Origin: Selaginella tamariscina
Taxonomy: Eukaryota > Streptophyta > Lycopodiopsida > Selaginellales > Selaginellaceae
Assembly: GCA_003024785.1 (NCBI GenBank)
Contig: PUQB01000032.1
Coordinates: 124,001-188,000, forward strand
DNA: 64,000 nucleotides
Reading direction: 5' to 3'
The first letter of the stretch is position 1. Every line of letters starts with the position of its first letter. Position numbers and translations under genes: made by a program. Of this stretch, positions 23,301 to 37,923 are shown in pieces. The notes beneath the pieces were generated by a model. The model did no database searches. It was not told the origin of the DNA and worked only from the letters and a program-made list of their open reading frames with translations.

Positions 23301-25204
23301 ATAATGTGTTAAGTAGAATGGCTAGATTTGCAAACAGCTCACATGAGTCAGGTGCATTGTTTGTCCATTGCCAGCACATCGGTTGTTGTTGTTCTCATCC
23401 ATTCAATATTCTCTGTGATCGTGGCACATGGAAATTATATGTGTATACCAGCAGTACACGCTCATACACATCCACACTGTGTGTGTGTGTGCGTGTAGTT
23501 GTGCGTGTATTTCTGGATGAGAATATCAAAGTTTTGATATTCAAACCTTTATTCATAATAATAACCAAGGGGATAAATGTAGATTCGCACTTATATTCTA
23601 CCAGATTAGCATTTTGTATACATATTAAATCAGCTTTTAAAACAAACATTAAATTTTATTAAAATATAATAAATATAATCAAAATTCATAATTAAAAGGG
23701 ATTTTGCTTAATAAATTTTTTATTAGCAGTTAAACTTTATATATATTAGTTTTTATCATGTTTTTATAATTTAACATTAATAATCTAAATTATATTATGC
23801 ATATTACAAAGTTATCATTTCATCATAATAGAAATCTTAGTTGAATATGAAGCAACCTTTAGAACCTTAAGTTAATTATATAAGTTTTAAATTAAACTAT
23901 GTAATTCTTATACCTGGATGACGATCCATAAGTGTGTCATATATGCATGCCTGCTTTAGAACTGCATATTCAAACTTTTGTTCATATATAAATATATAAT
24001 ATGGCACTTTCCTATGAACCGCTTACATATATATAGAGGTTATGTAATTAATTAAGTTTTATCACATTGATAGTGAAGCTGTTTTTAATTATAAAATAAT
24101 TAAAATTCACGTTTAAATTTAATAATATCGTAGGGAAAGTATAAATCTAAAATACCAATTATGTAGTATTCTCTATGAGCATATCTTAACGTGTGTCAAA
24201 ACACACACACACACCTACGTGTATAATTCTCTATTTCATATTTTGAGAGTATTATACCTCCTTATTAGGAAAAAATAATTATTTTAGTACTTTATAACAT
24301 GCGAGCACTTTTAAATTAAAATACACTTAAGTTTCATGAATGAATATTTTAATTGCTCAATAATGACAACAAGGTATTTTAATATTCATAATAAAAATCA
24401 TTTTAAGATTGTTAATACATAGACTATAAATTATAATTTTATTAAGTATAAATAAATAGATTATAAATGTCAAAACTTTCAACTTATAATGGATTACTTT
24501 TAGAGGCCACTGGCACACATGTTCATCATTATTGTAACATTCACGTGCACCGAATCTAAAACTTAAAATTTTCTATTATAAATTTTCTAGTGTTATTAAT
24601 TATTTGACTTCTTCAAATTTCAAAATTAATAATTATATTTTTTAAATTAAAAATATTTTTGCTTATTTTGTATTTGACTTGTATTTGATGGTTCAGTTTT
24701 GTTAACTTCACTTTAAAATGCATTGTTCTCTAGTAGATTTGATGACTATTTCAGATTTATTTTTTTTTGTTTTTAATTTACACTGTTTAAAATAAATTAT
24801 TTAAAAGTTTTTTTCAAAGAATATTCTTCTGAATGTGATTATATTAACTCACACCACTTATACACTAAACTTTAATAATAGTGATGTTGTAACATCAATT
24901 GTCTGTTCTTTTATAATTTTAAGATTCACAAATTTACCCTTAGGTTTAGAACAACTCATCCTATGCTACTAGTTATTATGAAAGGAAATCCAGTTTTTAA
25001 ATGTCAGAAATTATTAATATAATTTCAAGATATTTTTCTAAACCACTCAGTTTATGTGAAGAAATTCCCTATGCTGAAGTTTCACACCCACGCATTTGCA
25101 TTTGTAGTTTATGAATTTAGAAATATGATTTGTCATTGTTAATCCTAGTATGGAATATTTAAAGAGTATTTTAATATTTATAAGTATGCTCACAAATTAT
25201 AAAT

Positions 25205-25345
25205 TATAAGCAGTGATTAAATCCGTAGTCAAAAAATGCTACGGAAATATTTAATTACTAATTGAATTATTAATTTATTAATTATTAATTTAATTTAATT
25301 ACTAATCCGTAACATTTTTTTACTACGGCATATATCACTTTTTAT
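25205..25345. mobile_element. Small foldback (MITE-like) element
   Basis: Left arm CCGTAGTCAAAAAATGCTAC (from 25221) and right arm GTAACATTTTTTTACTACGG are near-perfect inverted repeats, extended on both sides by AT-rich complementary sequence, with a centre of TTAATT repeats. Total length is about 130 bases with no coding content. The superfamily is not clear and no certain target duplication was found. Confidence 0.5.
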
Positions 25346-26284
25346 AAGTTTAAAAGGAACGGTTCGTCAATAAACACCCAATCAATGTTTTAGAAATTTT
25401 TAATTTAAAATTCATCACTGATTGAAGCCATTATTTTAAGTTCACCTCCATGACCAATCTACATATATACAACATACACACACACATATATGCACACACA
25501 CGCACGCACACATGTACGCACGTTTATAGTTATGTGTGCGGTCAACAGATGATTTTATTTAAACCACACAAAAACTTGCTTGTTTTGTCACTGAATAATA
25601 ACTATGTAGATAAAACATTATTAAACTATATAATTTTTTTCATATATTATTTGGGTAAGATAATCTGATTTTATAAATCCGTTGAAATTTAAAATATTTT
25701 TATTTGATATCAAACCATGTATAACAGATAATACTTTTCCATATTAATATCAAGAAACTCAAAAAATGTGTGTTTCACTCTCTCTCTCTCTCTCTCTATC
25801 TTGTTTAAATTTGACGTTAACCATTTTAAAAATATGAATAATATAATAAATATTTTAATTAACAATTAAAATTAAGTATTAATAATAAAATAATTTTAAT
25901 AATTATTTTTATATTCTTTTTTCTTTAAATTATCAGAAAACATTTATAAGGTACTTATTACAAATAAACAACCAGCATAAATATTCACACAGTGTATATA
26001 CAACATACTTAGCTTAAAACACCTATATCACATAACACACACACACACACAGTTGTGTACATTTACATATGATTATACCTCAACGAAAACCATAAGAAAA
26101 CCTTATTTATATTTTCAATAATTATCACCGTGTTTTTAAAGGTGTAAAGTCAATGTATGGTATTATCGTAATAAAAATATTTTAGTAATGGTCTTATAAT
26201 AAAAATATTAATATTATTTATTTGTTAATACCATAAAAAAGCCAAAAGATTATAATTTAATCAACATCTTAGTTTTGAAACACA

Positions 26285-26400
26285 TGCTCTTTATACAAAT
26301 ATATCACATATGTACGCGCGTGTATGTGTATGCATGTGTACGTGTGCTCTTTATACAAATATATCACATATGTACGCGTGTATAAATAGATTGTGTGTGT
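26285..26400. repeat. 60-base tandem duplication
   Basis: TGCTCTTTATACAAATATAT and the following bases recur exactly 60 bases later (26285 and 26345), near-identical for about 35-40 bases into CACATATGTACGCG before the copies diverge. Confidence 0.85.
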
Positions 26401-28709
26401 ATGCATGTGTACTTATGATGCCAATATCGTATACAGAGTTTTTTAAAATAATTTGAAAAAAGTAAACAGAAAGAAGATCTAGTTTTAAAGTTATATAAAA
26501 CATAAAAATATAATGGAAAGTTGTCAACATGTTACCAACATTGATGGGATTTCAAAAATTCCAGTTTCATAATATTTTTATTTATTATTTTTATCGTATT
26601 GATAATATACTAGTAATATTAATAATGTCTTTAGATACAATCGCTAGGGTTTAATAATAATTAATTGATTAAAATTTAATAAATACTAAATATTAAGAAA
26701 AAAACATGTATTCGAGAAAATTTATATATGAAATTAACTTTGAAGGTCTTTTTATTTATATCTTCTAAAAAATCGTTAAAATAATCAATTTAATTATTTA
26801 TGATTAAGGGAGAATTAAAGATGAATAAAATGATGATTATATGCATGGCACTTATATTTTAATAGCATTTAATTAATACTTGTTTTGTTTTTATCATTCT
26901 GGGTGTTTTTTAAACTTATAATAGCTTGTTCTTTAACGTTTTATATATATGTGTGTGTTTAATACATATACATATATTTTGTTTACTCGTATTGTAAATA
27001 TAGGAGATATAGATTGTCTTAATTATAAGATTTATTTATGTTATAATGTATCATGGTTAACTTTTATATTTATTCTATTATTTTTATCTTTACCATGTTT
27101 AAATGATCAGATAGCTTCCAAATTATACCATATGTATAAATATTAAATATTTATCTTATTATTTTTATTTTATACATGGAAGATATATCCTTTACCATAT
27201 TGAAGTTGTATCATAGATTATTCTAATTATAAGATTAATCACTTCCAAACTATATCATTGTTAACCTTCGTACATGTATAATTTTTAAAAATAATATATG
27301 TACCTAGGTATTTTTACAAGTCTTTTAGTACAATATTTTAATGTATTATAATTCATTACTATAACATAATTTAAAGTATATATCACTGTATAAAATACAC
27401 TAAAATATTTAGATATTATTTATAAATCACACACACACACACGTGTGTATGTGTGCTGGAAAATGGAACTCCACATTAAATGATAAATTATCAGAATAAA
27501 AATTTTATATATATTAAAGTAACACTTTTAAAAATATCATATAATGATTTCTAATATAACGATTTAATATTAACCAAGAAAAATATGAGTTTAAAATATA
27601 AATTCATAAAGAAATAAATATTAAACAAGAAAAATATAAGTTCATAATATAATATACTCAGTATATATGTATATTGGAAATTGTTTCATTTTAACAAAAA
27701 TCTGATTTACATATGTATATATATAGTTTACACACACACTACTCTTATTGGTTTTTGAGAAAATATATAAAGTTCTTTTATAATATGTTTAATGTACATA
27801 TGTATTCTTCACAAGTTTTTAATATTTATAATTAAATTACTTACTATTTATATAATTACTATTTTTTTAATTACTTATAATACAAAATGCTGAATATATT
27901 GATATATGGAAAATTACATACACCATTGAAATTTCTGTTCTTTACATATATGCTCCTCCTTTCAAAAGTTTTATATTTCCATAAATACTCTTATCAGCTA
28001 TTCTTAACAATTAAATATAATAACAGGGACTGCAAGGAAATTATTAAGTATATGCACACATAAACACACATACACAATAAAATATTCACACATGCATATA
28101 TGTACATCCACGCGCACACACACAATGAACATTTACATATACATATATAAACATATACACTAAATAAAGCATTTACACACACACATGCACACACATTGTA
28201 CAATAAAATATATTATACACATATATCAGATACATACATGTGTCATATATACACGTAATAACTTTCATAAACACATATATGAATGCACACACATATATAC
28301 ACATACACAAGTCAAACACAATAACACACACATTTTATCTTTAGTATATATTACCTTCAATCTATTGTAAGTCTTTACACTTTAATAATAACTATTGTAA
28401 ATGTTACATAATGTATTCCGGATTATTAAAATTCATATAAATAATTAAATTCATACATTAAATTATTAACTAGTGTATTTATTAATAAATATATTATAAG
28501 TTAGCTGAAACTTGAATCTTAAATTCCAACCACCGTATCCATAATAATAGATACTTTTAATAATATTGTTAATATAGATAATTATTAATATTTAAAAGCT
28601 TCACATAATTAATAACAATAAACTTATAAGTTCATGTATTATCACCATTTCTCATTATTATTCCATACCTATATAATAAAAATGAATCTTTTTATAATTT
28701 TTATAATTA

Positions 28710-28713
<4 letters not shown>

Positions 28714-28752
<39 letters not shown>
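28714..28752. repeat. (TG)n microsatellite
   Basis: Uninterrupted TG run of about 39 bases in intergenic AT-rich sequence. Confidence 0.9.
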
Positions 28753-28755
<3 letters not shown>

Positions 28756-29321
28756 TTATAGCAAAATATCTTTATTAACATATATATTTAAAAATGTGTA
28801 TGTATATAACATTTGCTCATTCAATTTATAATGAAATATATACTAAGGTTATGTTTCTAATTGAATGGGATAGATTTTATTATATATTAAATTTTAAACA
28901 TATATATCAAAACTATACTGACTAATCTTAAAGGTTAATCATAAATATTAAAAAACTTACGAAGTTCATACATACTTTTTAATCGATGTACATACACGTA
29001 TAAAAGATTTTAAATCTTTCTAAAGCGTCAGCAACATGTGCATAATCATAGTTGTATTTATACACCTTTTTAAAACTTTTAAATTTACATATCTCTTATT
29101 ATTTCTAAAACTATGCATATGTATGTGAAATTTATCTATTTATTTATTTCTTTTTTATAAATAATACCTTAATATTTTAATATATATATATATATATATA
29201 TCATTAATATCAACCATAACCAAGCTTGTTTATGAAATCTGTTCAACGGTGATGCGTCAGATTAAAGAGATTCAAGATAAGATGTGGACTACCTTGAATT
29301 ACATGCACACTCGTGCGCACA

Positions 29322-29366
<45 letters not shown>

Positions 29367-29942
29367 CTTGTAAGGAGGTAAAGTGTAAAGAACTACAATA
29401 AAGAGGAGAAGTCTATGCATATTACTAGAAAAATATATATATATATATATATATATATAAACAGTCAACAAACGACAATTCGGACCCGAAAAATTCTCCT
29501 CAAAGATGTGATATATTAGTATCTAAATTGGTCACTTGCACTATCTTAGTGTCGTTTTGCATGAAAAAAACAGCCAAGCTGCCAATAATTTCAACACTTT
29601 TAGAGATTCAATGAAAAATCTTTGCCAACGCATCCTTAACCACCTTAAACAGTTTGAACTTCTATCTTTATAATTGTTTATATATATATATACACACACA
29701 CACCTACATGTAAGTTATATACATATGTATATATCTATGTTTGTTTGTGTCTGTATGAGTTCGTGTAGTACATTCATAGAAATATGTAGGTACACATGAC
29801 ATTATTACATACAGAATTTCACTATAACAACTAGACTTATTATAAGAAAGATTCGTGATATTGTATATATTTCGATAATTATTATAACAAAAAGAATATC
29901 ATCATTATCAATAAATAAAAATATTTACACAATCACCTGCAA

Positions 29943-31791
29943 TTAGTGGAGAGTCCTACCGGTACCATTGGTAGCCATCTCCACATTCCTCTCCTTGTCC
30001 TCCTTATATGGAATAACAGGCGGCGCTTCACGCGGAACAATCCGTTTCCAGAACCAATGCCGCCTCCATACATTGACCATCTCCTCAATCGGTACATTCT
30101 TCGTCTCAGGAGGAAGAAATACACGAACAAGGACATGATCACCACCCATCCGCGAAGAACAAGAATATCCCATATTTGAAATGACATAGCATAGTTAAAA
30201 ACACTTGCGCGATCACGAACGTGAACAACAGGTTCACTGCAACAGTCACTGCTTGCCCTGCCGAGCGCGTCTCTAATGGGAAGATCTCGCTGGGTATTAA
30301 CCATCCCAGAGGTCCCCACGACCACGCGAACGCCGCCACGTATATGCATATGACAACCACTACCACCCACGCGAGGCCCGTTGAGAGAACCTTGGTTCCT
30401 CCAAACTTCGTTCCCAGTATGGCCGCTATTATTACCTGTTCCAATCCAATATGTTAAGTAAGTAAGTCTTACAGAAGCAATATCGGATAATTCATATACA
30501 ATGTGTGTGTGTATATATGTCACCTGGGAGATGACCATCTGGAACCCAGCCTCAAGGAGCAGCACTCGTCGTCCCCAGCGATCAACGGTGACAACAGACA
30601 CAGATGTTGCGAGGAGATTGACAGCCCCGATGATAACAGCAGAATACAAGGAAGCATCGCTTCCGATTCCAATGGTCTGGAGTAAGACAGGAGCGTAGAC
30701 GTGATCACGTTAATCCCGGTAAACTGCTGGAAGAATGGTAGCATGCACGCCATTACGAGCTGTGGCCTATCACGCTTCTTCAACAGCTTCTTGTATGGAT
30801 TACCAACCGCATTTGCGATCTCACTTGCCTCCTTGATATCTTCGTACTCTGCTTCTACCTCTTCCGTACCTCGGATCCTTACCAACAACTTCCTTCCTTG
30901 TTCGTACTTACCTCTCTCGATCAAACTGTTAAGCACATACACATCGTAAGGTTGTGTGTGTGTGCGTGCGTGTGTGTTTACCTGTTGGGTGTGTCGGGTA
31001 AGCATAAGCCACCAACGGTCATTAAGATTGCAGGAACACCAGCAAGTCCAAGTGATAGTCTCCAACCCCATGGATGAATTTTTGAAGTTCCATAGTTAAT
31101 AAGGTTTGCACATAATATTCCAAGTGTAATTGCTAGCTGAAACATTATGTTCAATCCACCCCGAAGCTTGGCCGGAGCCATCTCAGATAGATACAAAGGC
31201 ACTGCCTGTCAAACCGAACTAGTTAGAAAAGAAAAAGATTTGAGACAATAATCATTGTTACCTGGTTACCGAATCCGACACCGATACCGAGCATAATTCT
31301 GCCGAAAATAAGCATGCCGAGGTTCTGGGCAGCACCGGTAAGAGCAGCCCCAATTAGGAAACTGATGCCCCCAATGATGATGGAGGGCCTCCTACCGTGT
31401 TTCTTCGTCACATACGATGCGAAGAAGCTGGCAACGAGCCCGGCAAGGTAGAGACACGATGTGAAGGCGGTGAGCCCCTGGTCGTCGAATTGACAATAGT
31501 CCTTGTCCGATGTCTTCTCGTTCTGCTTCTTGCGCAGTACTTTGGGGAAAAACTTGCGGAGAAAATCGTCCATAGACGTAACTCCCCCTACATAAACAGA
31601 CATTCCATGTTAGATGTGTGTGTGTACGGATGCAATTATGCAAACGATGTACCTGAGATCCCGAGGTCATATCCGAAGATGAGCCCGCCACTGGCTGCAA
31701 CAATGCAAGCAAGGATGACATAAGGAGTAGTTCGTCCTTTGTATAGATCCGCTCTCCCGGATTTGGCAGATACCACTCCCCCACCAGCCAT
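29943..31791 (-). CDS. Sugar/H+ symporter, STP (monosaccharide transporter) family, copy 1
   Basis: Twelve-helix plasma-membrane hexose/proton symporter of the major facilitator superfamily. It starts [19 protein letters not shown], the usual STP N-terminus, then [20 protein letters not shown], the [10 protein letters not shown] loop, [106 protein letters not shown] and [10 protein letters not shown]. Introns are short and sit at the same places as in the copy at 35.8 kb. Compared with the family, one base is missing near 30698 (INVIT to YAPVLLQ) and there are further one-base shifts near 30155 and 30105, so the frame breaks two or three times. Either it is a young pseudogene or these are assembly errors. 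Confidence 0.8.
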
Positions 31792-31799
31792 TTCAACTC

Positions 31800-32670
31800 A
31801 GATACAAACTCTGGAATTTCTTAAAGAATCCCCTCAATCCTGTTCCATGTGGAGTACATACAAACAGGGGGCATATATAATATATATATATGCAGAGTGG
31901 ACACAACTTGTTAATCCAGATTGTTAAGTGGATAAGCATATTGTTTTAACTTGTTAATCCAGATGTGTTAAGTGGATAAGATTTGTTAAAACTCTCCAAA
32001 ATGTTACGTGTCCTCGTGAAACTCAAGATCTCGTAGACTTTTAAAACAAAAACTGTATTATTATCAAAACAATACGTATTAAAGTTGGTTGAAATATCAA
32101 AATGCGTAAACTTAGGATTCTGAATTGTTTATTACTCCCACCTAATGTGTGCGTGACAACACATTAATACCTTATCTTATTAGCTTAATTTATTATCGAC
32201 GTTTAAAGAAAAGTTAATAATAATGTTACTTATTAAATAAAAATTAGATATTCTGGTATATTCGAAAGGTCAAAGTCGTGCATTGACTCGTGCTGGAGAA
32301 GGAGATTCCGGGTCAAACTGCGTAGGACAACTAGATGTTTTATTTATACAGGATTATAGAATATTAAAAAAGCCCATGTTGGTTGACTTTTAAAGATTTT
32401 TATTGATCAATAACCGCTCAGCTTTAAAAAGTGTGACACGCATTCACATGTGTTTTTCATGCATGAGCTTGCCGACATATAATCGTTCTTTAGGGCAACG
32501 TCATTTCCAATAACACACGCGTCATATATGTATATGTGTAAATTTACAGGTGTACGTAAAAGTTACACACGGCAACGCCATGAGGCATCTTGGATTTAGA
32601 CATACATCAGATTTTGTCATTACAAACTAATTCCAACACGTAACATATTAGAGAATATTCACATAATATA
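31800..32670. promoter_or_regulatory. Divergent upstream region of STP copy 1 and PPR gene 1
   Basis: AT-rich spacer between opposite start codons. About 31907-31981 holds a tandem duplication of TTGTTAATCCAGA...GTTAAGTGGATAAG. No other gene or motif was assigned. Confidence 0.45.
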
Positions 32671-32681
32671 CTTTGCCATCG

Positions 32682-35346
32682 ATGAACCCTAATGTAGGAA
32701 CCCTAATGGAAGAGACACAAAGGTACGCAAATCTGCTACGGGAATGTGGGAAACACGGAGATATCTCGAATGCCAGAAGCGTTCATGCTCGAATTGCTGC
32801 AACACAACAGAACACAGGCAGTTATTTGGCTAATCTCATAGTCCAGATGTATGGGAAGTGTGGGAGTGTGAGAGATGCACGTAATGTGTTTGATCGCATT
32901 GGCAACAAGGATGTGTTTTCATGGACTATCATGATCACTGCATATGCCCAGAACGGGCATTGCAACGAGGCTTTGAGTCTCTTCCGGCAGATGAACATTC
33001 TCCCGCATGAGGTATATCTATGCATGTTTATATACATAGGTACACACAACTACAGTTTTGTACTGGAACAGGCGACTTTTGTGGGGGTTCTTGGCGTGAT
33101 AGCGAAACTGGGCTCCTACAAAGATGCAGTAGAAGTTCACAAGCAGATGTCTGCTTTATGTGTCAATCCAAGTGTCACTATTAGGAACACCCTGATTAAA
33201 ATGTACGGGAAATGCCAAAGCTTGCGTGATGCTAGGCTGGTCTTCGACAGCATGACACACCGTACAGTTGTTTCGTGGAATGCAATCATTGGAGCCTGTA
33301 CCGAGGTAAGCTCTTTTATCTTATAATATATATACATATGTAAGATGGACATATAGACAAACACATACATTAATTATAGCGTGACTTATAAGTTGTCACC
33401 TGTTTACTAATCTATATTATATGCTTGATCAGTAGAATGGAAAGTACACAGAAGCCTTGGTACTGTACATGGAGATGCTTGCTCGAGGTTTTGTCCCTGA
33501 TGAGATCACATTACTTCCAGTAATCCAGTCATGCACCGGCACACGGGATTTGATCTTTGGCAAAGAAGTTCACAAGTTGGTAACTACGCAAGGTTTAGAG
33601 TCCAACACAGTGATAGGAAACGCACTTGTAAACATGTACGCGAAATGTGGATGTATACAAGAGGCAAGAACGGTGTTTGACAAGATAACAAAAGACAGTG
33701 GTGAGTATCAATACAATGATATCTGGATATGCAGTAAACTCTCGAGGACAGGAGGCAGTTGACGTTTACAAGAAGTTTATCGTCTGTGGTACAGTGGATC
33801 CCAGTGATGTCACATATGTTATGCTTCTTGATGCATGTGCAAGCATCTACTCTCTTGAGGACGGAGCATTTATACACGATGAGATTGTCTTGAGGGGATT
33901 TGACGGGTTTGTTAACGTGCAGAATGCACTTGTTAACATGTATGGGAAGTGCCGGAGTGTGGAGAATGCTAGAAGTGTGTTTAGAGAGATTGCTGTGAAG
34001 GATGTCATCTCTTGGACAAGTATGATATCTGTATTAATGCAGAATGGGCAGGATAGAAATGCAATGGTTTTATTTCATGAGATGGAGGTTGAAGGTGTAA
34101 AGCCAAATAATGTCACTCTAGCTGTGGTTCTAGATGTTTTAAGTAGTCTGGGGAGAGTTGCAGAAGGACGAAGGGTACATGACAGGATTACTGAGATCGG
34201 TATGAAGGTGGATATGGTTCTCGGACAGTACTCATTGGATTCTATGTAGAGTGTGCTCGAGACTTGGTGACTGCAAGGAGTGTATTCGAGAAGACTTCAC
34301 CAAGGAATGTTGTTACATGGAACTTGATGATTACAGCAAGTGCCCAAACTGGGGATATTGAGGAAGCCTTGGCTTTATATCATGAGATGGATGCCCGTCC
34401 TAACGAAGCTACATTCTCTGGGATGCTTGTGCAACCGAGGGACATTGGAGAGGTCGAGAGAATACACGAGGAGGTGAGATCCCACAAGCTGGAAGCGAGT
34501 GCTGTATCAGGAACCGCTATTGTGAGTGCTTATGGGAAACTGGGGAGGTTACGGGAGGCAAGGGAAGTGTTTGATGGGATTCTTGTGAAGGACGTTGTGT
34601 CGTGGAACTCGATGATATCTGCATATGCACATAATGGAGCAGGAAGAGAAGCCTTAGAGGTGTACTACACAATGAGCCTTGAAGGAACGAAGCCTTCAGA
34701 AGCCACGTTTGTGAGTGTTCTTCTTTCGTGCACAGAGATGAACATGACACACTATGTTTCACGGACACGATCGCTTTGTTTATCGATCTTCAACAGTATT
34801 CTGAGTGCAGGATTTGAGAACGAGTTATCTGTTGCAAACTCTCTCGTGACGATGTTCGGCAAGTGCGGGGATATCCATCTTTCGAGATGGATCTTTGATA
34901 AAATACAGAGAAAGAACGCTGGAAGCTGGAGTTCCCTCATAACAAGCTATGCACAAAACTGGGTAGTGGAGGAATCCTTGCACTTGTTTCATTGCATGTT
35001 TCTCGAGGGAATGGAGCCGGGGGAGGCTACATTCACAAGTATTCTTCATGTATGCAGTCACAGTGGGCTCCTGGAGCAAGGCTTCATGTGGTTTCTGAGC
35101 ATTTTCAGGGACTTTGCAAAGATGCCAAACTGTGACCACTACCACTGTATGGTTGATATGCTGTCGAGGGCCGGTAAGCTCGCGGAGGCCGAGGAGCTCG
35201 TACAGAACATGCCTTTTCACCCTGATGCTGGAGCTTATAAGACATTACTTACGTTTAGTAATAATAAGAGTGTTCATGCTGCTGAGGAGATACTCAAACT
35301 TGAACCTGAGAACAGCTCTTCATATGTTCTATTCCCACATAGCTGA
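32682..35346 (+). CDS. PLS-class pentatricopeptide repeat protein 1
   Basis: PPR proteins bind organelle RNA through tandem 31-36 residue repeats and take part in editing, splicing or stability. The ATG at 32682 opens MNPNVGTLMEETQRYANLLR, and repeats such as LIVQMYGKCGSVRDARNVFD and VVSWNAIIGA recur to the end, about 20 of P, L and S type. Two short introns are likely: about 33010-33071, and 33307-33434. The frame shifts near 33702 (one extra base before VSINTMISGYA) and near 34226 (one base short before TVLIGFY). The tail (PDAGAYKTLLT) is an incomplete E-type end with no DYW domain. An N-terminal organelle signal is not obvious. It may be a decaying gene or carry assembly indels. Confidence 0.78.
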
Positions 35347-35786
35347 GGTAAACATTTTGTAACACACACACATGCATGTATTATATTTTATTTTCATGAT
35401 CTTTTTGAGATATCAATGACCTTCGTAACATATTCTTAAAGGACCCACCGTCTTGACTTGACTTGCATTGACTATTCACCATATGCATGAAGACAGCAAA
35501 GCGTTCAACGCTCTACATGACTTTTGCTGGTTGGCTTTTGTCGGGTATCCAACCCCATTGGTCTGTTTCTTTTTTTTTTTCTATATATATATGTGTATAT
35601 ACACACACATACGCACGCACTCACGTACAGCTTGTCAAGATGGTCATGAGTTGTCCAAGTCAAGATATTAGATAAGCTCCATGATGATGCTAGTTCCCAT
35701 ATAAATTTCTTCTAGTTCCTTAAGTATAGGTGATGTTCATTTAGGAATTTCCCTTCTTCTGTGTAGCAGGAATTGAGTAGCCGGAC
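35347..35786. promoter_or_regulatory. Spacer upstream of STP copy 2
   Basis: 440 bases between the PPR stop and the STP start, with a poly-T run and TA/CA repeats near 35570-35620. It must hold the promoter of the STP gene; no element was identified with confidence. Confidence 0.3.
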
Positions 35787-37774
35787 ATGGCTGGGGGAGG
35801 AATAGCTGTAGCTATGCCAGGATCCCGCGCTGCGGAGTACAAGGGAAGGATGACTGGCTATGTTGTTCTTGCTTGCATAGTTGCTGCCACCGGTGGTTCA
35901 ATCTTTGGATACGACATTGGGATATCCGGTAATTTGTATATATATTAAGATCTCATTTACATAGATGGTTGATGAAATTCTGTGTAGGTGGTGTGACGTC
36001 TATGAATGATTTCCTGGAGAAATTCTTCCCAGTTGTATACAGGAAGAAATTGGGAATCTTGAAGGAGGATGACTACTGCAAGTACAACAACCAGAAGCTC
36101 ACTGCATTCACTTCTTCACTGTATCTTGCCGGGCTCACTGCTACATTCGGGGCGTCTTACACAACGAGGAACTATGGAAGGAGGCCTTCGATTCTCATTG
36201 GTGGGTTCAGTTTCCTCATTGGAGCTGCTCTTAATGCTGCTGCTGAAAACCTTGAGATGCTCATCATTGGTCGACTTATGCTTGGTGTTGGTATTGGATT
36301 TGGAAACCAGGTATGTTTCAAAATGCCTGCTCTCGGTATTTGCTGCATACTGTGTGTAGTTGTGTAGATCTTATATGCGTACACTGCAGCGATAAGTGGG
36401 AATTGTATTGCAGGCAGTGCCGCTGTACTTGTCCGAGATGGCCCCTGCTCGGATGAGAGGGAGTCTGAATCTCATGTTCCAGCTTGCAACTACGATTGGG
36501 ATTCTGGCAGCCAACATCATAAACTATTTCACACAGAAGTTGCATCCATGGGGATGGAGGTTGTCGCTTGGTCTTGCTGGCGCACCTGCACTCTTCATGA
36601 CTGTTGGTGCATTCTTTCTTCCTGAGACTCCAAATAGTCTTATTGAGCGAGGCCGTATTGATCAAGGAAGATCGGTCCTTGAGAAAGTTCGGGGTACCAA
36701 GGATGTAGATGCTGAGCTCGAGGACATGGTTGAAGCTAGCCAGGTTGACACATAGTGTGTGTGTGTGTTTCGTTAACAATAACCTGTGTGTTTTGATTAA
36801 CTTAACCAGATAGCGAATGCAGTACAGCATCCATTCAGAAATATATTACAGAGAAGGAACCGTCCTCAGTTAGTCATGGCAATCTTCATCCCTGCCTTTC
36901 AGCAGCTAACAGGTATCGTAATAAACATATGTACACATGCTTGTGTGTGTGTGTGCGTGGGTGTTTACACTTACAAGAGCGTGTATTTGACAGGGATAAA
37001 CTCCATATTGTTCTACGCACCTGTTCTGTTCCAGAGTCTAGGTTTTGGTGACAATGCCTCTCTCTACTCAGCCGTCATGACTGGAGCTGTTATTACTTTT
37101 GCAACACTTGTTTCCATCGCCACCGTAGATCGATGGGGACGCAGATTCCTCTTTCTTGAAGGTGGCCTGCAAATGTTGATATGTCAGGTATGTGTACGTG
37201 CGTGCGTGTGCGTGTGTGAGAGATAACTATATTTTGCTGCAGACAATTATCGGAGTGATACTGGCAGAGAAATTTGGTGGGGATAAGGAACTCTCGAAGG
37301 GGTATTCTATTGCTGTAGTGACGTTAATATGCACATTTGTAGCTGCATTTGGGTGGTCATGGGGTCCTCTGGGTTGGCTGGTTCCCAGTGAAATATTTCC
37401 TCTAGAGACACGCTCTGCTGGCCAAAGCATCACTGTCTCCGTCAACTTGCTCTTCACATTTGGCATTGCACAGGTGCGTGAGTGTGCGTGTGTGTGTGTG
37501 TGTACGTCCTCATGGAGTTTTTTTGAACTACCAGGCTTTTCTGTGGCTGCTGTGTCACCTTAAATACGGCATTTTCCTGCTCTTTGCTGCACTTGTATTC
37601 ATCATGTCAGTATTTATATACTTTCTGCTGCCGGAGACAAAGAATGTCCCAATTGAGGAAATGATACACGTGTGGAGAAGGCACTGGTTATGGAAGAAAT
37701 ATGTGACTCCGGAAGGATACACTGCTGATAATGATGAAGAAAGCATTATCAAAAACAAGCTTCAACAACCATGA
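35787..37774 (+). CDS. Sugar/H+ symporter, STP family, copy 2
   Basis: Intact twelve-helix hexose/proton symporter. Exons in order: [20 protein letters not shown] to [29 protein letters not shown] to [28 protein letters not shown] with [18 protein letters not shown] and [53 protein letters not shown] with [53 protein letters not shown] and KNKLQQP at the end. Six short introns carry GT-rich tracts close to their 5' splice sites. It is the paralogue of the copy at 29.9-31.8 kb, in opposite orientation. No frame break was seen. The substrate cannot be read from sequence, though the family moves glucose and other hexoses into cells. Confidence 0.92.
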
Positions 37775-37922
37775 AATAGTTTTTATATATTTAATGATAC
37801 GAAGACCAAGTTTAACTATTTGCATATGTGTGTGCGTGTGTGTGTGTGTATGCTTAAAACCTTTAAAAGAAGTCAGCTATTCATACGTGAGTGTTCTATG
37901 TATAGATTCATGTTATCTTTTG

Positions 37923-37923
<1 letters not shown>

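Larger units (their letters stand above)
23300..29940. other. AT-rich gene desert
   Basis: About 6.6 kb of very AT-rich sequence. I see no gene, only microsatellites (for example (TG)n at 28714-28752, CT/CA at 29322-29366, (AT)n at 29433-29458), a foldback element at about 25205-25345 and a 60-base tandem duplication at 26285-26400. Small reading frames here follow CA/GT repeats and are not genes. Confidence 0.65.

Noticed and set aside
27994-28370. Cys/His-rich frames on both strands
   Set aside because: Produced by CA/TG repeats in intergenic DNA.
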